From Marsupella aquatica (lineage: Eukaryota > Marchantiophyta), in contig OZ316892.1 in NCBI GenBank assembly GCA_973895155.1, positions 2,790,001 through 2,854,000 on the forward strand: a DNA stretch of 64,000 bases, written 5' to 3'. Positions 46,261 to 58,879 of this stretch are shown here, piece after piece. The notes beneath the pieces are model-generated. The model searched no databases, was not told the DNA's origin, and worked only from the letters and a program-made list of their open reading frames with translations. Position numbers and translations under genes: made by a program. The stretch's first letter is position 1. Each line of letters starts with the position of its first letter.

Positions 46261-49200
46261 TTGGAAATGGGATCTTTTGGCATCCGTATGGGTGGCTGGC
46301 CGCTATGGGTTGCGGGCTTGCGGCTTTGGCGCTATAGGCTATGGGCTATAATTGATTATTTATGCGATTCGCGAGGGAGAAGGGATCGGTATTTCGGTAC
46401 AGTACATAAGTACATGATATTTTTTTTATTTATTTTTTTTCTTGAAAGGTGGATGATATACAGTACAGCCGTCTCCGTTAGTGCAATGAATAGATAGCTA
46501 TTTAACATTTTGGTTGACAAAATATTTATGGCTTTTGTGAACTCTAGAAGTAGCAAGGATCTTATTGTAAACACTGACTTATCAATGTCGGCATTGTTCT
46601 TAGAATTGTTACTAAAATGAAACGTATTTTATGTTTTGTGCAGGCCGTTGTGCTCTGGTACTCGATCTCCGTGTAAGAGCGGGTGGTTTCACATGAGTTT
46701 GTAACTATTAAAAAGAGCATATATGGACTGATTCTGGAGGGATTGCTTCCTAGTGATAGCCCCTATCCCTAACTAAATCAGTCTCTACAGTCACAACCTA
46801 CAGTTTTGCCATATTTTGGTAACAATGCTACATTTCACAACCCCTAGCTATACCATATTTGGCATAAATAGCAGCCACAAGTGATGCCTCTATCCTGGCC
46901 TGTACTCCTAGTTGTGCTAAAAGTTTCTCAACATGTCATCCTGGATATGCTTGAGATTTTGCCAGGGTAAAGACAACACACCACTTTGGAGAGGATAGAG
47001 GCTCATGACTGATTCCAATACAGGGCCTTTCATAATTTTAGGCCTGAAAATGATGGGTTACATTTTGGGTTTAGTAGTCACTCACACCCGATGCAGATGC
47101 TCTAACCTTGGTGAATGTTGCTGTGTACAGTAGATGGGCAAGTCATGTTTTTTTTCCTTTATTTCAAAGCAAGCCCTGGTAGCCCTGGTAATTTTGGCCA
47201 TTAGTGTATCACGTAAGTATGGAAACCAAACTGAGAGCGACCTAACCCAAAGGGTCCCAGTTTGACTTTGTTTTTTTTAAGGTAGTTAAGAATAATTATG
47301 CAAGTTTGAGTAAACGTGGTAACACCGGTGTAAATTTAGGACATTTAGATGCAATACATGCTTAATATGTAACCAGGTCTCAAGAAATGGAATTACATGT
47401 ACACGCATCATAAAAATCAACCTAGGACTTTGGTTACATAATTCCTGGATCCCAATCTGGACATTCTGCTCAATAAAGCACGAAAATTACAAAGAGAAAA
47501 TCACTTAGGCCATATTAAGCTGGTCAACTTGGATCCACAACTGGTAGAGAATACCCCAAGGCTCCAACATTTGTGACAGGATGGTTTAATATCAAGTGAG
47601 TGGTTTAGAACATTCAGGCTTGCTAAGCCAATCTTTGTGAAGGTGGTCTAATTTAGAAAGATATTTTCCACTTTTAGCCACCCCATACTTGCACTCACCT
47701 CACCAAGTTGTTGGCTCTTTGTTTTATCTTGGGAGGGTGGAGGGTAAGCGGTGCACCAAAGATAATTCACTTCGTGAAGGGGCCCAGGGATGCTTACTGA
47801 CCAAGTAGCCCAATTGAGTCATGTGATGACCTCATCCTCTATCCCCAGAAATTGCACAAGCAAATGCCCATCCACAAACAGTTTGCTCCTCAAAAAGGTT
47901 TATATTTCCAAAATAACGTACGCGCTAAGTCTCAGGTGGTGGACCAACATAAGCTTACTTCTTGTTTTGCCTGGAAACCAAACTTTGATGAAAATAAGAT
48001 AGGACGAAGACTCACCCTGCCACATCATATTATCAAATCTGACGTGTGATTCTGGTTCTCAACTGGATTGGCCAAATTCTTAGATACGACAATCAAGTGT
48101 ATCTTACTTGATACAGACCTTCGGGCTCCCCCTCCCTGCATAAACTAATTACAATGATCCTCGTGTGGAGGGCCACACATCACGCAAACCATACCCAAGC
48201 CAGGTAGTCATAGTATTGTGACGTGTGTATCATATAAGGATACATTTTCACTGTGAACATTTATTGCCATTTCTTTTCCTGAAGGAGGGGAAAGAAAGGG
48301 AAATCTAGCCAAAGTGCCATTCACTGTAAGGAATGCTTGGATGGACCACTCCCATGAACCTTGCAACCTGGACCGACAAAGTTACTGCTTACAAGAAAAG
48401 TATGAATTCTCTTCCAAAGGAAACATGCTTCGTGAAAGAAAAAATTGTGTTTTTCAATCCACCTAGGTTGTGCCGTGGATTCAGGAATGTGGTCAAATGT
48501 TTAGGTCGATTGGGGTTTTAGTTTGCCATTTCCTAGCTTGTTTTTATATTTTTCAAAATTGGGAGCTTTATTACCTACCAGTGATACATGAGAACAAGCT
48601 ACATGGACATTCACTTGCTTTCTGTTTTGCTAATCTAGTGTATGTGGGTTGGGACGTAAATTTGTGATGCCCTTTCCAAATTCTACTGGGACCTTCTGTG
48701 GATATAACTATTTAAGGTTTCTTTTGCAGAAAAGACAAAGAAATACTGTCTGATGCTAAAGTTTGTTTTAGGGAAACTGCCCATAAGCAAACTTCACAAC
48801 TGAGTTGCGAGCTGGGAAAGCCATGTAGACAATATTTAGAGTTTTACATAAATTGGGACTGAAAGCAAAGTATTATATCACCTGGCCAAAAGGACCTAGA
48901 GACCCAAACAAGGAGACAGGATTCCCAAGGGACCAGGGGAAAACCCATAGGACGACCAAACACTAGACTCAGCCCAAGATTACCCACCAAAGGCAAAAGA
49001 AAACTAAAACCTCAAGAGGCATCCGGAGAGGCATCAAACTAAAACTCTAGTGGGGAAGCAAACCCAAAAGCCTGGTAAAGCTCCCAAGTACATTGCATTA
49101 AAGGGTCACGTAGAGGTATTGAGAAAATGGGGTTGTCATCTGTGAGAGAGGGTTACCATAAGGTTACTCCAACTTCATACAACCTTTCCCAAATGATATT

Positions 49201-50792
49201 CAAAATCTTTCGGGACCTATCCTGGTTAGATAAGCAGCAAAAACAATTTCCTTCCAAAGATAACTGAAGGTGTGAGACTTCCTAAACGAAAAGAAAATAG
49301 TTTGTATTGTGCTGTGTCGTGCTCATTCTGATGTTAAGAAGAATAATTATTCGTTCTTTTAGATGATAAATGAATACCAACCCACGCAAAAATATATTAG
49401 TAGTGGGTGACTTGGTACCCCTGTACTCTACTCATTGCTCCTGGATTGCCCTTACTTTTAAAGCCCTCCCCACATGTCAGTTTTTTAGAAGACTCCAAAT
49501 TCTTCTGAAAAAATAGGTGGAGCTTTCATGTAGTTCTCACATGATGACTCTATAGCTATAATTAACTCATTAAAAATCTTAAATTTAGGGGGAAAAGCTG
49601 TTGAGTAGTTGAAAGAGTTTAGTGATAAGTGACTCATTCAAATTCATAACTTTAGGTACAAAGAAACGGGAGTAGGTAAAAAGTCCTGACATGTCAAGTG
49701 CCTATTATTTATAAAATGTTTATAATCAATGATGATAAGGATTGAAAAATAAACGCAAACTAAAGAGGGCAAAAATAATTTCAAAATACAATCTAATTAA
49801 ACTAAGTAACCTGGGTAAACAAGGTACGCCAGGATTCTCCTCCAATTAAAGCATGTTATTCAGTGTGGGGGTCGAATATCCTCTGGCGTCATATTGTCTG
49901 GACACATCTTGGTGGCACTCACCTCCTATACGGCAGGATTAAAACTGTTCATTTATAGATGTAATTTAGATGTCAAAACAGACATTCCCCATAGATTGCA
50001 TAAAGCAATTGTCACTTTTATTGAAAATAAAACTAATGTGAAATATATATCCATGTCGCAGATTGCAGTTGAAAATTTTGAAAATTTTGGGAAAAAAATA
50101 GTCAAAAATTCATAATGATCTTGAGTAATAGCATGATATCTTCATTATTTCCAGGTTCAAGTAGTCAAGTTACCTAGGAAAGTGATAAGGCAATGTTATT
50201 GAAACCAGTTGCGAATAATATGGGGACCATTCATAGGTCACATATTTAGTCAAAAATGTAAAAAATATTATCAGAATCAGTTCAAATGTTCTGAGCAAAT
50301 CTATTTAAGCTTGGCCGGTATATCCGGGCTTCATAGATAAAATGTAGATTTATTTGGGCTTTAGTTTCCTAAATGTCGATGCAAAAACATCTGAGAAACA
50401 AATTATAATATAATAAAAAGCATAAATGTTTCAACCCTCAAGCGGAATAGTCGAATAGATTTCTAATGTTTTTGTCTAAACGCATTAACTTTCTGACACC
50501 GTATGTTCATCTCCCCCAGTAGGGCAAACTGTGCAAAAATGATAATATACTGAAGTGGTGTAAATGAAAATGCTTTCTTGATGAATACCATTATGGCCAT
50601 CATTATGCCATGAAGGGAAATAATTACTGCTAACTAAATGCATCCCACGAGATCAGTGAGACAAAGTTTCGCTGAGGACATCTGTCCTCAGAATGTCCTC
50701 TAGAGATTTTTGGAGAGACACTTTGCCAAGCTCTTAATGAGGAGCATGGCCTTACCACTTTATCCTCTGCTCTTGTTGGCAACAACACCTGT
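46261..50792. other. AT-rich spacer, no gene recognised
   Basis: Unremarkable AT-rich DNA on both strands. No domain-bearing frame, LTR or clear tandem repeat was found. Small open frames (for example 47790-48050, 48333-48667, 49894-50115) lack any recognisable motif. Confidence 0.45.
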
Positions 50793-52536
50793 TTCGAAAA
50801 TTCAGGGAGACGAGTCCTTGCATTGTCATTCAATGTGCCTCGATTCTCCCCCACAGCCCACTGGAATGCTCTCTTCATTTTTGTGTCTCACTTCAGTTTC
50901 AGGCCAGTTCCATTTTTGTGTCCCAGTTCAGTTTGGAAGAGGGCACAGATTTTTGAGGGGTTCTAATGTTTAACTCTTACAACTTATTCAAAAATAATGT
51001 ACAAGTTCTACAATATCAATTTTAAAAATATCAATATATTTTTAATATAAATTTTAAAATAATTATAAATGATTAAATGGTAATGAGCATGGAGAATTGA
51101 TGCATAGAAGTAATGTGTGACCTAGGGTATTGGAGCTCAGTTGAGACTACGATGTGGCGTGTTCAAGGCACATGACTGGCAATTTTTCTTTTCTTTGATT
51201 GAGGGCATGGAAATGAATGAACCTTAGAGGGGGGGGGGTGTCTAATTGTATTTGAATATGGAAATCAGAAATGATATACATACATATATATATGGGGGGT
51301 TCAAGTAATTTGGAGATAGAAAAATTAACCAAGGAGACACCCATCAGAGCCAGGGAGATAACCCAACCTCTTTTATTAGTTTCTTGTACCTGCCCATTGT
51401 TGTGAGGTGCCAATCATGTTCCTGGTGGGGTAGCTGCTTTCAATCTTAGGAAGAATCCAACAAAAGAGGTGAATACAAGAAGCCAACAAAAGAGGTTAGT
51501 AACTGGTCAAAAGGCAAACAATATTAGAGGTGGTGTTGAGACAGGAGAAGAAAGGCCTTAATTGTGCAACAAGCTGAGAAACCAGTAAGACAAAAGAAAA
51601 CCCTATGAAAAGAGCATAAAAACCAACCCAGCAGAAGGCCCCTATGAAGCGAGTCCAAAAGTATGTGGTAGAGAAGACAATGCCAGGATTGGGAAGTGTG
51701 CTCCAACTGACAGGGTTTTGAAAGTTTGCAAGGAATTGGTACAAGCATGGTTCCTAGTTCTTTGAGTGTCTTGACAAACGTGTCAAGCACAGCCCCTTTG
51801 GTAGACTCTGTTGTTTCCCAGGGTAGCCAACTTAGACTATTTCCAACCTTGTATGTAGAAAAGATATGTGATTAAGTGATAAATGGTTTTTTATGTGATC
51901 ATGTCTCCTCAAATGTTCTGTTGCTGCTATATATGGCGCCCCTTGTTCCATATCCCCAAGTCCAATTGTTTTGGACATTATTTTAATTTTTATCCCTGGC
52001 TCTGATGGGTGTCTCCTTTGTTATTTTTTCTATCTCCAAATTACTTGAACCCCCCATATATATCTCATTTACCATTCCATATTCAAATACAATTAGACCC
52101 CGCCCACCCCTCTAGGGTTCACTCCTTTCCATGCCCTCAATCAAAGAAAAGAAAAGTCGCCCTTTGTGTGCCTTGAACACGCCACTTCGTAGTCTCAACT
52201 GAGCTCCAATACCCTAGGTCACACATTACCTTGTGCATAAATTCTCCATGCTCATTACCATTTAATCCTTTATACTTATTTTATATTAAAAAATATATTG
52301 ATATTTTAAAACTTGATATTATAAATGTAAATTATTTTTGAATAAGTTATTAGCGTCAAGCATTAGAACTCCTCAAAAATATGTGCTCTCCTCAAAACTG
52401 AACTTGGACCCAAAAATCGGGCTGGCCTGAAATTGAAGTGAGACAACAAAATGGAAAGAACATTCCGGTGGGCTGTGGAGGAGAATCGAGGTGCATTGAA
52501 TGACAATGCAGGGACTCGTCTCCCTGAATTTTCGAA
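50793..52536. mobile_element. Long-inverted-repeat DNA element, 1.74 kb, arms about 550-570 bp
   Basis: The left arm 50793-51360 and right arm 51991-52536 are inverted copies, including the outer TTCGAAAATTCAGGGAGACGAG, a middle CCTAGGGTATTGGAGCTCAGTTGAGACTACG-type block and inner GGAGACACCCATCAGAGCC. Identity looks high but with scattered indels. The 630-bp centre has no frame I recognise. No target duplication was found at the ends. It could be a non-autonomous MULE-like or foldback transposon, or an inverted duplication. Confidence 0.85.
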
Positions 52537-55500
52537 GCGCTGGTAGTGCTCGACTGCTCGGTGCTTCGGTTAACTTCAGTCGTGGGAGATGTGCACATTA
52601 ATGGTACTCCAAGGACACCCTTCACGAAATCGCACGCCTCGCCAAAAACATCAATGCTGAAAAACATTAAAAAATCCCAAAGTCCCCATTGAATGAATGA
52701 AGGATGAGAAGTAGTCGAGAACACAATTACTCACATTATTATGAGAGGGAGGATATGAACCTTGGTGCAATTCTCTCTCTCAGAAGGGGAGAGAATTAAC
52801 ACGAGCGGCTCTCGAAATCTCTTTTTGGGGGCATATAAAGGTGGGGCATGCAAAAGGCAGAACTAAGTGGATGAATGAATACGATAGTTGACCTATAAAC
52901 GTACGCCATGGGGCCCTTGTGAATGCCTAAATTTTGCACCATGTAAAGGAAGCACAAGGTTCATCCACAGTGACTGAATTACATCCCATTTGGGGGGGCT
53001 GTATAAAGATGGAGCATGCGAAAGCCACAACTAAGTGGATGAATCATGAATGAATACCATAGTTGAACTAGAAAATTACGTCGTGTGGCTTGGTTAACGT
53101 CTAAATTTGGTACCATGTAAAGATCTAAAGGAAAAGCCAGCACAAGCTTCATCAGTTCATCACATTCAGTGGATGGATGAAGAGCATCGTTGAACTATAA
53201 AGGCGCATGTGGTTTTGAAAAACTTTTAGTTTGGTTCCACATAAAGGAAGAGCCCATCAAGCCTCGAAAGAGTCGATGAATGAATATCTTAGGTGAATTA
53301 TATATGATCTAATTGTACACTACATTGAAGGCTACCCGAGCCTCCAGTTCACAGCGGCAGCCTTTGCAAAAGTAGACAAGCATTCCTGGATCAAACTTGA
53401 TCTTTGCAATATTTCCCAGGCCCCTCGTTCTATTTCACTTACACATAGGTGCAAAGTGCATGAATGGCATTTACGATGTAGTGCAATCCCCATGAAAGCA
53501 CACTCATTAGCCAGTTTCCCACCTAGCCCCATTAGCCCGAAACTAATAATGATCTTTACATTCAAGAAGATTTGACAATCAGAAAATAATCCAGTCAACA
53601 GTGGCCTCACTGGAAAATATTAAGAGTATTTAAGATTATGCTTTTTAGCACCACCCCTCACTAATATGACAAGAAAAATAAATTATACACAGAAATTGTG
53701 GAGAGGGTGCACTTTGGACATTAATTGTGTCCAGGCACTTTCTTCAAGCATTCCTGTTCGAACTTGGTTCATGCCTCAAACTTGATAATTGCAATGATTA
53801 GGGTATACTATGCATAAGTGCACCAATGTATCAGGGCATTCTGTGGGTAAGTGCAAGCTGGTCGTGTGGTCCCCTTATATATACAACACTTTCCTTAGTA
53901 AATGCACCAAAAAGAATGCACCATTTCCATTCATAAGAGTGCACATGCATTTATCTGTTATTGCAACAGTTATTGACAAATGCACATATTTACAAATAGT
54001 GTTTTCATACGCTTATCCAGTTGAACTGTCTGAAAGGAGATTTCAGGGTACAAAGTCAGATGTATGAGGAACAATTGCCTAAGGGTGGCTTTACAAGATG
54101 TTAGTGGCAGTTTTGTCTTCAAAATGTGATGAGGGCTATCCATTGGGGTGAGATTATTGTTGTATGAGGGCAATACAAAGTGAAAACTGCCACTAACATC
54201 TTGTAAAGCCATTGGGGTGAGATTATTGTTGTTCACTTTACAAAACTCATTGGGGGGCACTTTCTACCTAACCTGTTACCTATCGTATATGGAATGGAGT
54301 GGGGCCCAAGTTTTGCAAACGTGTATCTCATTTTGTCTCAGAGTTTAGCCCGCCTATTTGGAGGTCTCTTCTTCTAGTCCCTTCGCCCATTTTTAATTTG
54401 ACTCATTTGTATTAAATGTGGACTCACAAGTCCTTCATAAGATCTTCTCTTCTCCAGTAGTGGGTTCCCAATTTGTCTTTTAGCAATTTATTCTAGCATC
54501 AGCTGCACCCTTGGCTGGGGCCATAAAAAGATTCCAAAAATGCTTTTAGGCTGGTGGCCTTCGAATTTGGTTTGTTGTAAAAAGCTCACAAGCGCCCTAA
54601 AGTCTTGTAAAGCATAAAAGCATGTAAAAGCCATCCTTAGCAATTCTATATACAGGAATGCATACATGATATGGCATATATTTATGACATAGTACATTAT
54701 GTGAATAAATGCAGTCTCGGGTGTCTTCCTGGGAGCCTCCAGGTCCAGAAAATAGAGTGCATTTTCCAAACCCCTCGTCTGCTTCACTGACTAAATATAT
54801 GGATAATTCCAAATATTGCAGTCTCCATGTAAACACTCCTTGGGACTGTCGTCCGCAGGAGTTGCACTTATGCCGAGGTCACTGTATATTTATGAGGCCT
54901 TGAACGCTAAACTCATCACCAAGCTGCCGAGTCGCTTGGAACTGCGTACTGCGTACAGAACCCGGCCGCGATTGCCTTTCTCGGGCGTCGGGAGTCGGGA
55001 CGCTCCGTGGTACGTGGTTCCCTCCCGAGAGTTTGGCGGCCCGAGTGCCCGACCCCAAAGTCCCAAACCGCACCGCCGGTTTCAGCCCGCAAACATTCTG
55101 CGGTTACTCCCCGAGTCTCGACTTCCCGAGTCGATTGACTTCGTTCTCGTCGGCAGTCGAGACCTTACTACGTCGGGAATCGTGAACGTCATCCGTTTCG
55201 CTCCCGGAGTCCAAAAGCCGGCCGCTGACGCAACTGGCTGCAGACTCATGTCGAGTCCCGTCCAGGGCACTCGCCGCTAGTTTGCCTGTCCGGGATTCCC
55301 GTACTGCTTCTGAACCTCCCATAGTCCCATCGAACTGTGGAAGGTCGAGAGTCGAGACTTGTGGACGGTGGACTGTTTTGAGGCCCAAAGGCCGCCAATG
55401 GTGAGAGGGGCCCCCAAAGACGTTGATGGCAGCGGTCCGGGTCCAACTTCCCACGACTGTACAGTCTACCGGATCACCGCTGTACTCCATGTCACAGTGT

Positions 55501-57560
55501 ATCCGATCGTTTACAGTCCTGTAATTATTGGGGGCTCCACTCTTACAGTGATTGTTGTAGGACCTCGTACACGAAGTGCCAAGTATACTAGTACACTAGT
55601 ACAGTGTCCTATCAGTTACACGTATGACTCATATTGACGAAACCACTACTTAGTGTCCGAGAGCATAGTAAACTGCACAGAAGTACAGTAATCTGAATGC
55701 TACTGAAACAATCGGTAGATCGACAGATAGGAAGTCAAAGGAAAATATTGATCAGCTCAGGCTAAACCCAATAACTCTCCAGTTGCAACGGTCATTGTTT
55801 CTTAATATGATGCCTATGGAGGTTCATAGTGTGTTACTTTCTTCCAACATATTTGACCTTCCCTGCCTGCAAGCCTGTTGCTTGTTCAAACGCAGTTCCC
55901 CCTCATTTGAAAACAAAAATACTAAAAAATAAGTTGGAAATTCCCTCTTGCCAGGTTATCGCCATTGTATTCATTTGTACATGGACTATTTTGGTAATCA
56001 TGGTGGCATGGATCATTTACACAAGGCTGTACAAGTTTGCTTGAAGAAACTACTGGGACTACAGTTCACTAACAAGACCAGAGTTAGTCTAAGTACTGTG
56101 TGAGCAGAATGTTTAGTTTTTTTTAAAGGAGACATCTGTGAAACCTCATAGAAAGGGAAGAGTCAATCATAATAGTTGAACCCAAGATCTATAAATCTCT
56201 ACTCATGTGAGTTACCACAAAGTCATGTCTCTTTGTGTGTTGTGTGAGCAGAATGTGTATAGTAACACCCTTCTAATAGGGCCATAATGAGCCAGAAAAG
56301 GAGGGATTTAGTTGGAGTTTTAAGGGGGCTATTATTGTCTGAATGCACTCTTTATAAGTTGTTAATAAACTCAAGTAGGCATCGTTGAGTGTTAGTTCAA
56401 ATATTGTAATTAGTTTCTGTTGCCTCCCTTTCCAAGGAGTTTCACAGATTTTCCCTTCTTTAAAAAAAAAAAACCATGGTGTTAATGAAAACAAAAGTCT
56501 ATGAGATTTCCTATTATAGAAGTAGGCCAGAAGTTTCACAATGCCTTATCCAAATCTGGCCGAACAACTGCGGTTATGACCACAGTTGCTCCCCTTGAAC
56601 CAAGAAAACGACTCTAAATCCTAAACTGTGGAGTCCATAAACCACCAAAAGTTAGCAACAGAAAAATCAAGGAGGGCAATAAGATGGCTTATTGTTTGGA
56701 ACTTAAGACATCCTCCGATCCGATTTCCTGGGATTCTGATTACCGTATTTCCAACTCCAACTGCTCTTAATACATTTGTACTGTGGTACAGTCGAGAGTA
56801 CTGCGACGGCTCCCAAGGAGAGGGCATCAGTCTGACGGTACGTCAGTACGTAGTAGAAGACTTTAAGACTGTGCCAGACTCCATTACTTTCGGCAGTCTG
56901 ACCAAAGATCACGCCGAGGTACAGTCCCTCTTGCGCATGGCCGCATGCGACTTCTCTTCTCTCTCTCTCTGCCAAAGTGTGCCGATTGTGTCCTGAGACC
57001 TGACGGGCACACTCGACTGCGTCTGCGCACGCCGTTCATCCCGTCAGCTCCGTCCGGCTCAGGAGGGACATCGGCTCGGGCACTAACAGACTGAAGGACT
57101 GCTCCCGGCCTCTCCATGACCCGTACCGGTAACCGGTAAAGGTTGCAGTCGACATGGATGTCCGTTACAGTACTGCACCATCCTCAATCACTGCTCCACA
57201 GACTGGTGCAGGAGAGACAATAACTTAATTAATTGTTATTTCAGGGTTTTTCGCCAGCGTGCCGAATGGCAGAGTGAGAAAGAAAAGATGCTAGGAATAA
57301 TCTTCAGAACCAATATTAATTCCTGACCGCCAGATCTTCCTACATCTAAGGGACATCGTTAGATTCTTGGTATGGACTTTATGGCCAGTGGGAAAAAGAC
57401 AAAAACAAACTGTGAATTTTGGCCAAAAGTGGTCAACACCTTTCAGAGTGAAGGTCACTTTGGTCCATTCAGCCATCCTTATAGACAATAGAGGAGATCT
57501 GAAACTATTTGAAAGGTTTCTGCACTTTGAGAGAATAGAGACAAGGAGACAGTTTTGAGA
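52537..57560. other. Spacer with a perfect hairpin and CpG-rich patches
   Basis: No gene supported. It holds repeated GATGAATGAATACCATAGTTGA-type words at 52870-53290, a 28-bp perfect inverted repeat at 54087-54210, a strikingly GC- and CpG-rich stretch at about 54900-55500, and a second, smaller one at about 56930-57130. The remainder is AT-rich. Confidence 0.5.
54087..54210. repeat. 28-bp perfect inverted repeat with 68-nt loop
   Basis: The left arm 54087-54114 starts GGCTTTACAAGATGTTAG, and its exact reverse complement lies at 54183-54210. A 23-bp direct repeat (CATTGGGGTGAGATTATTGTTGT) at 54134-54156 and 54211-54233 surrounds the right arm. Confidence 0.9.
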
Positions 57561-57574
57561 TTTCGTGACTAGAT

Positions 57575-58585
57575 TTGTGTCATAACTTTCTCCAGGAGTT
57601 TCGGATTTGGGAGTTCTGGATTGATTTGAAAAGATCATGGCGAGGCGGTGAAGATCGATATGAATTGCGCCCCAAACTGTCACCGTATGAGCGAGTTACA
57701 TCAGATTTAATTTTCGCCATTTTTTCACTTTTTCTGTGCGTTGGGCGATTTCGCGACTCAATTTGGGTTGTAACTTTCTCCGCGATTTTTGGATTTGGGA
57801 GTTCTTGATGGCTTTGGAAAGATCTTGGTGAGGCGGTGAAGATCGATACGACTTGCGCCCCAAACGGTCACCGTATGAGCGCATTAAGTCGGATTTAAGT
57901 TTCGTCGATTTTTCACTTTTTCTGCGCATTTGGCGATTTGGGCGATTTCGTGACTCAATTTGGGTCGTAACTTTCTCCGGGAGTTTCGGATTTGGGAGTT
58001 CTTGACGGCTTTGGAAAGATCTTGGCGACGCGGTGAAGATCGATACGACTTGCGTCTCAAACGGTCACCGTATGAGCGAGTTACATCGGATTTAAGTTTC
58101 GCCATTTTTTCACTTTTTCTGCGCGTTTGGCGATTTCGCGATTTCGCGACTCAATTTGGGTCGTAACTTTCTCCAGGAGATTCAGATCTGGGAGTTCTTG
58201 ACGGATTTGGAAAGATCTTGGCGAGGCGGTGAAGATTGATACGACTTGCGCCCCAAACGGTCACCCTATGAACGAGTTACATCGGATTTAGGTTTTACCG
58301 TTTTTTCACTTTTTCTGCGCGTTTGACCATTTTGGCGATTTCGCGACTCCATTTGGGTCATAACTTTCTCCAGGAGTTTCGGATCTGGGTGTTCTTGACG
58401 GCTTTGGAAAGATCTTGGCGACGCGGTGAAGATCGATATGAATTGCGCCCCAAACGGTCACCAATTGAGCGAGTTTCATCAGATTTAGGTTTCGCCGTTT
58501 TTTCACATTGGCTGCGCGTTTGGCGATCTTGGCGTTTCCACGACTCGATTTGGGGCAACGTATGAGCGAGTCACATCGGCTTTAG
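57575..58585 (+). repeat. Five tandem ~197-bp monomers (plus a truncated sixth) 5' of the LINE frame
   Basis: The word GTC[AG]TAACTTTCTCC starts at about 57579, 57767, 57964, 58160 and 58357 (spacings 188-197). Each monomer continues with GGAGTTTCGGAT, TTTGGAAAGATCTTGGCGA, GGTGAAGATCGATA, CCCCAAACGGTCACC, TATGAGCGAGTTACATC and TTTTTTCACTTTTTCTGCGCG. A deleted sixth copy ends near 58585, only 300 bp before the LINE ATG. Position and same-strand order suggest promoter monomers of the element; a pre-existing satellite as insertion target is the alternative. Confidence 0.92.
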
Positions 58586-58879
58586 GCCATCGCTTCTCCT
58601 CCAATTGGTTGTTGCCTTCGGGAGCTGTTGCCGCACGCTCAATCTAGAGGGCGGATCTTCACTCGCGTCGACTCCCCAACGGACAGATCGACGGGCGTTT
58701 CAGCTTTGTTCCTTACTATTCCTGCACCTGCTCAACGGTTTCCTAGGCTAGCGGTGGCGCCGTTTCTCGACCTGATGCGGTGGGCTCTCTCCATCGCCTC
58801 CCCTTTCTTTTCACATGCCTCGATTGGGCCTTTTGTCGCTTCTTGATGCGTTTTTGCTTTTATCGGGTTGCGGCCTGTC

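Noticed and set aside
54816-55490. 154- and 128-codon frames on opposite strands
   Set aside because: GC-rich DNA has few stops by chance. Both strands are open and no domain is recognisable.
57575-58565. Repeated frames (RIWEFLTALERSWRRGEDRY-type) as a repeat protein, or the array as a CRISPR
   Set aside because: Monomers are 188-197 bp, not multiples of three throughout, so no long repeat protein forms. There are no unique spacers, so it is not a CRISPR array.
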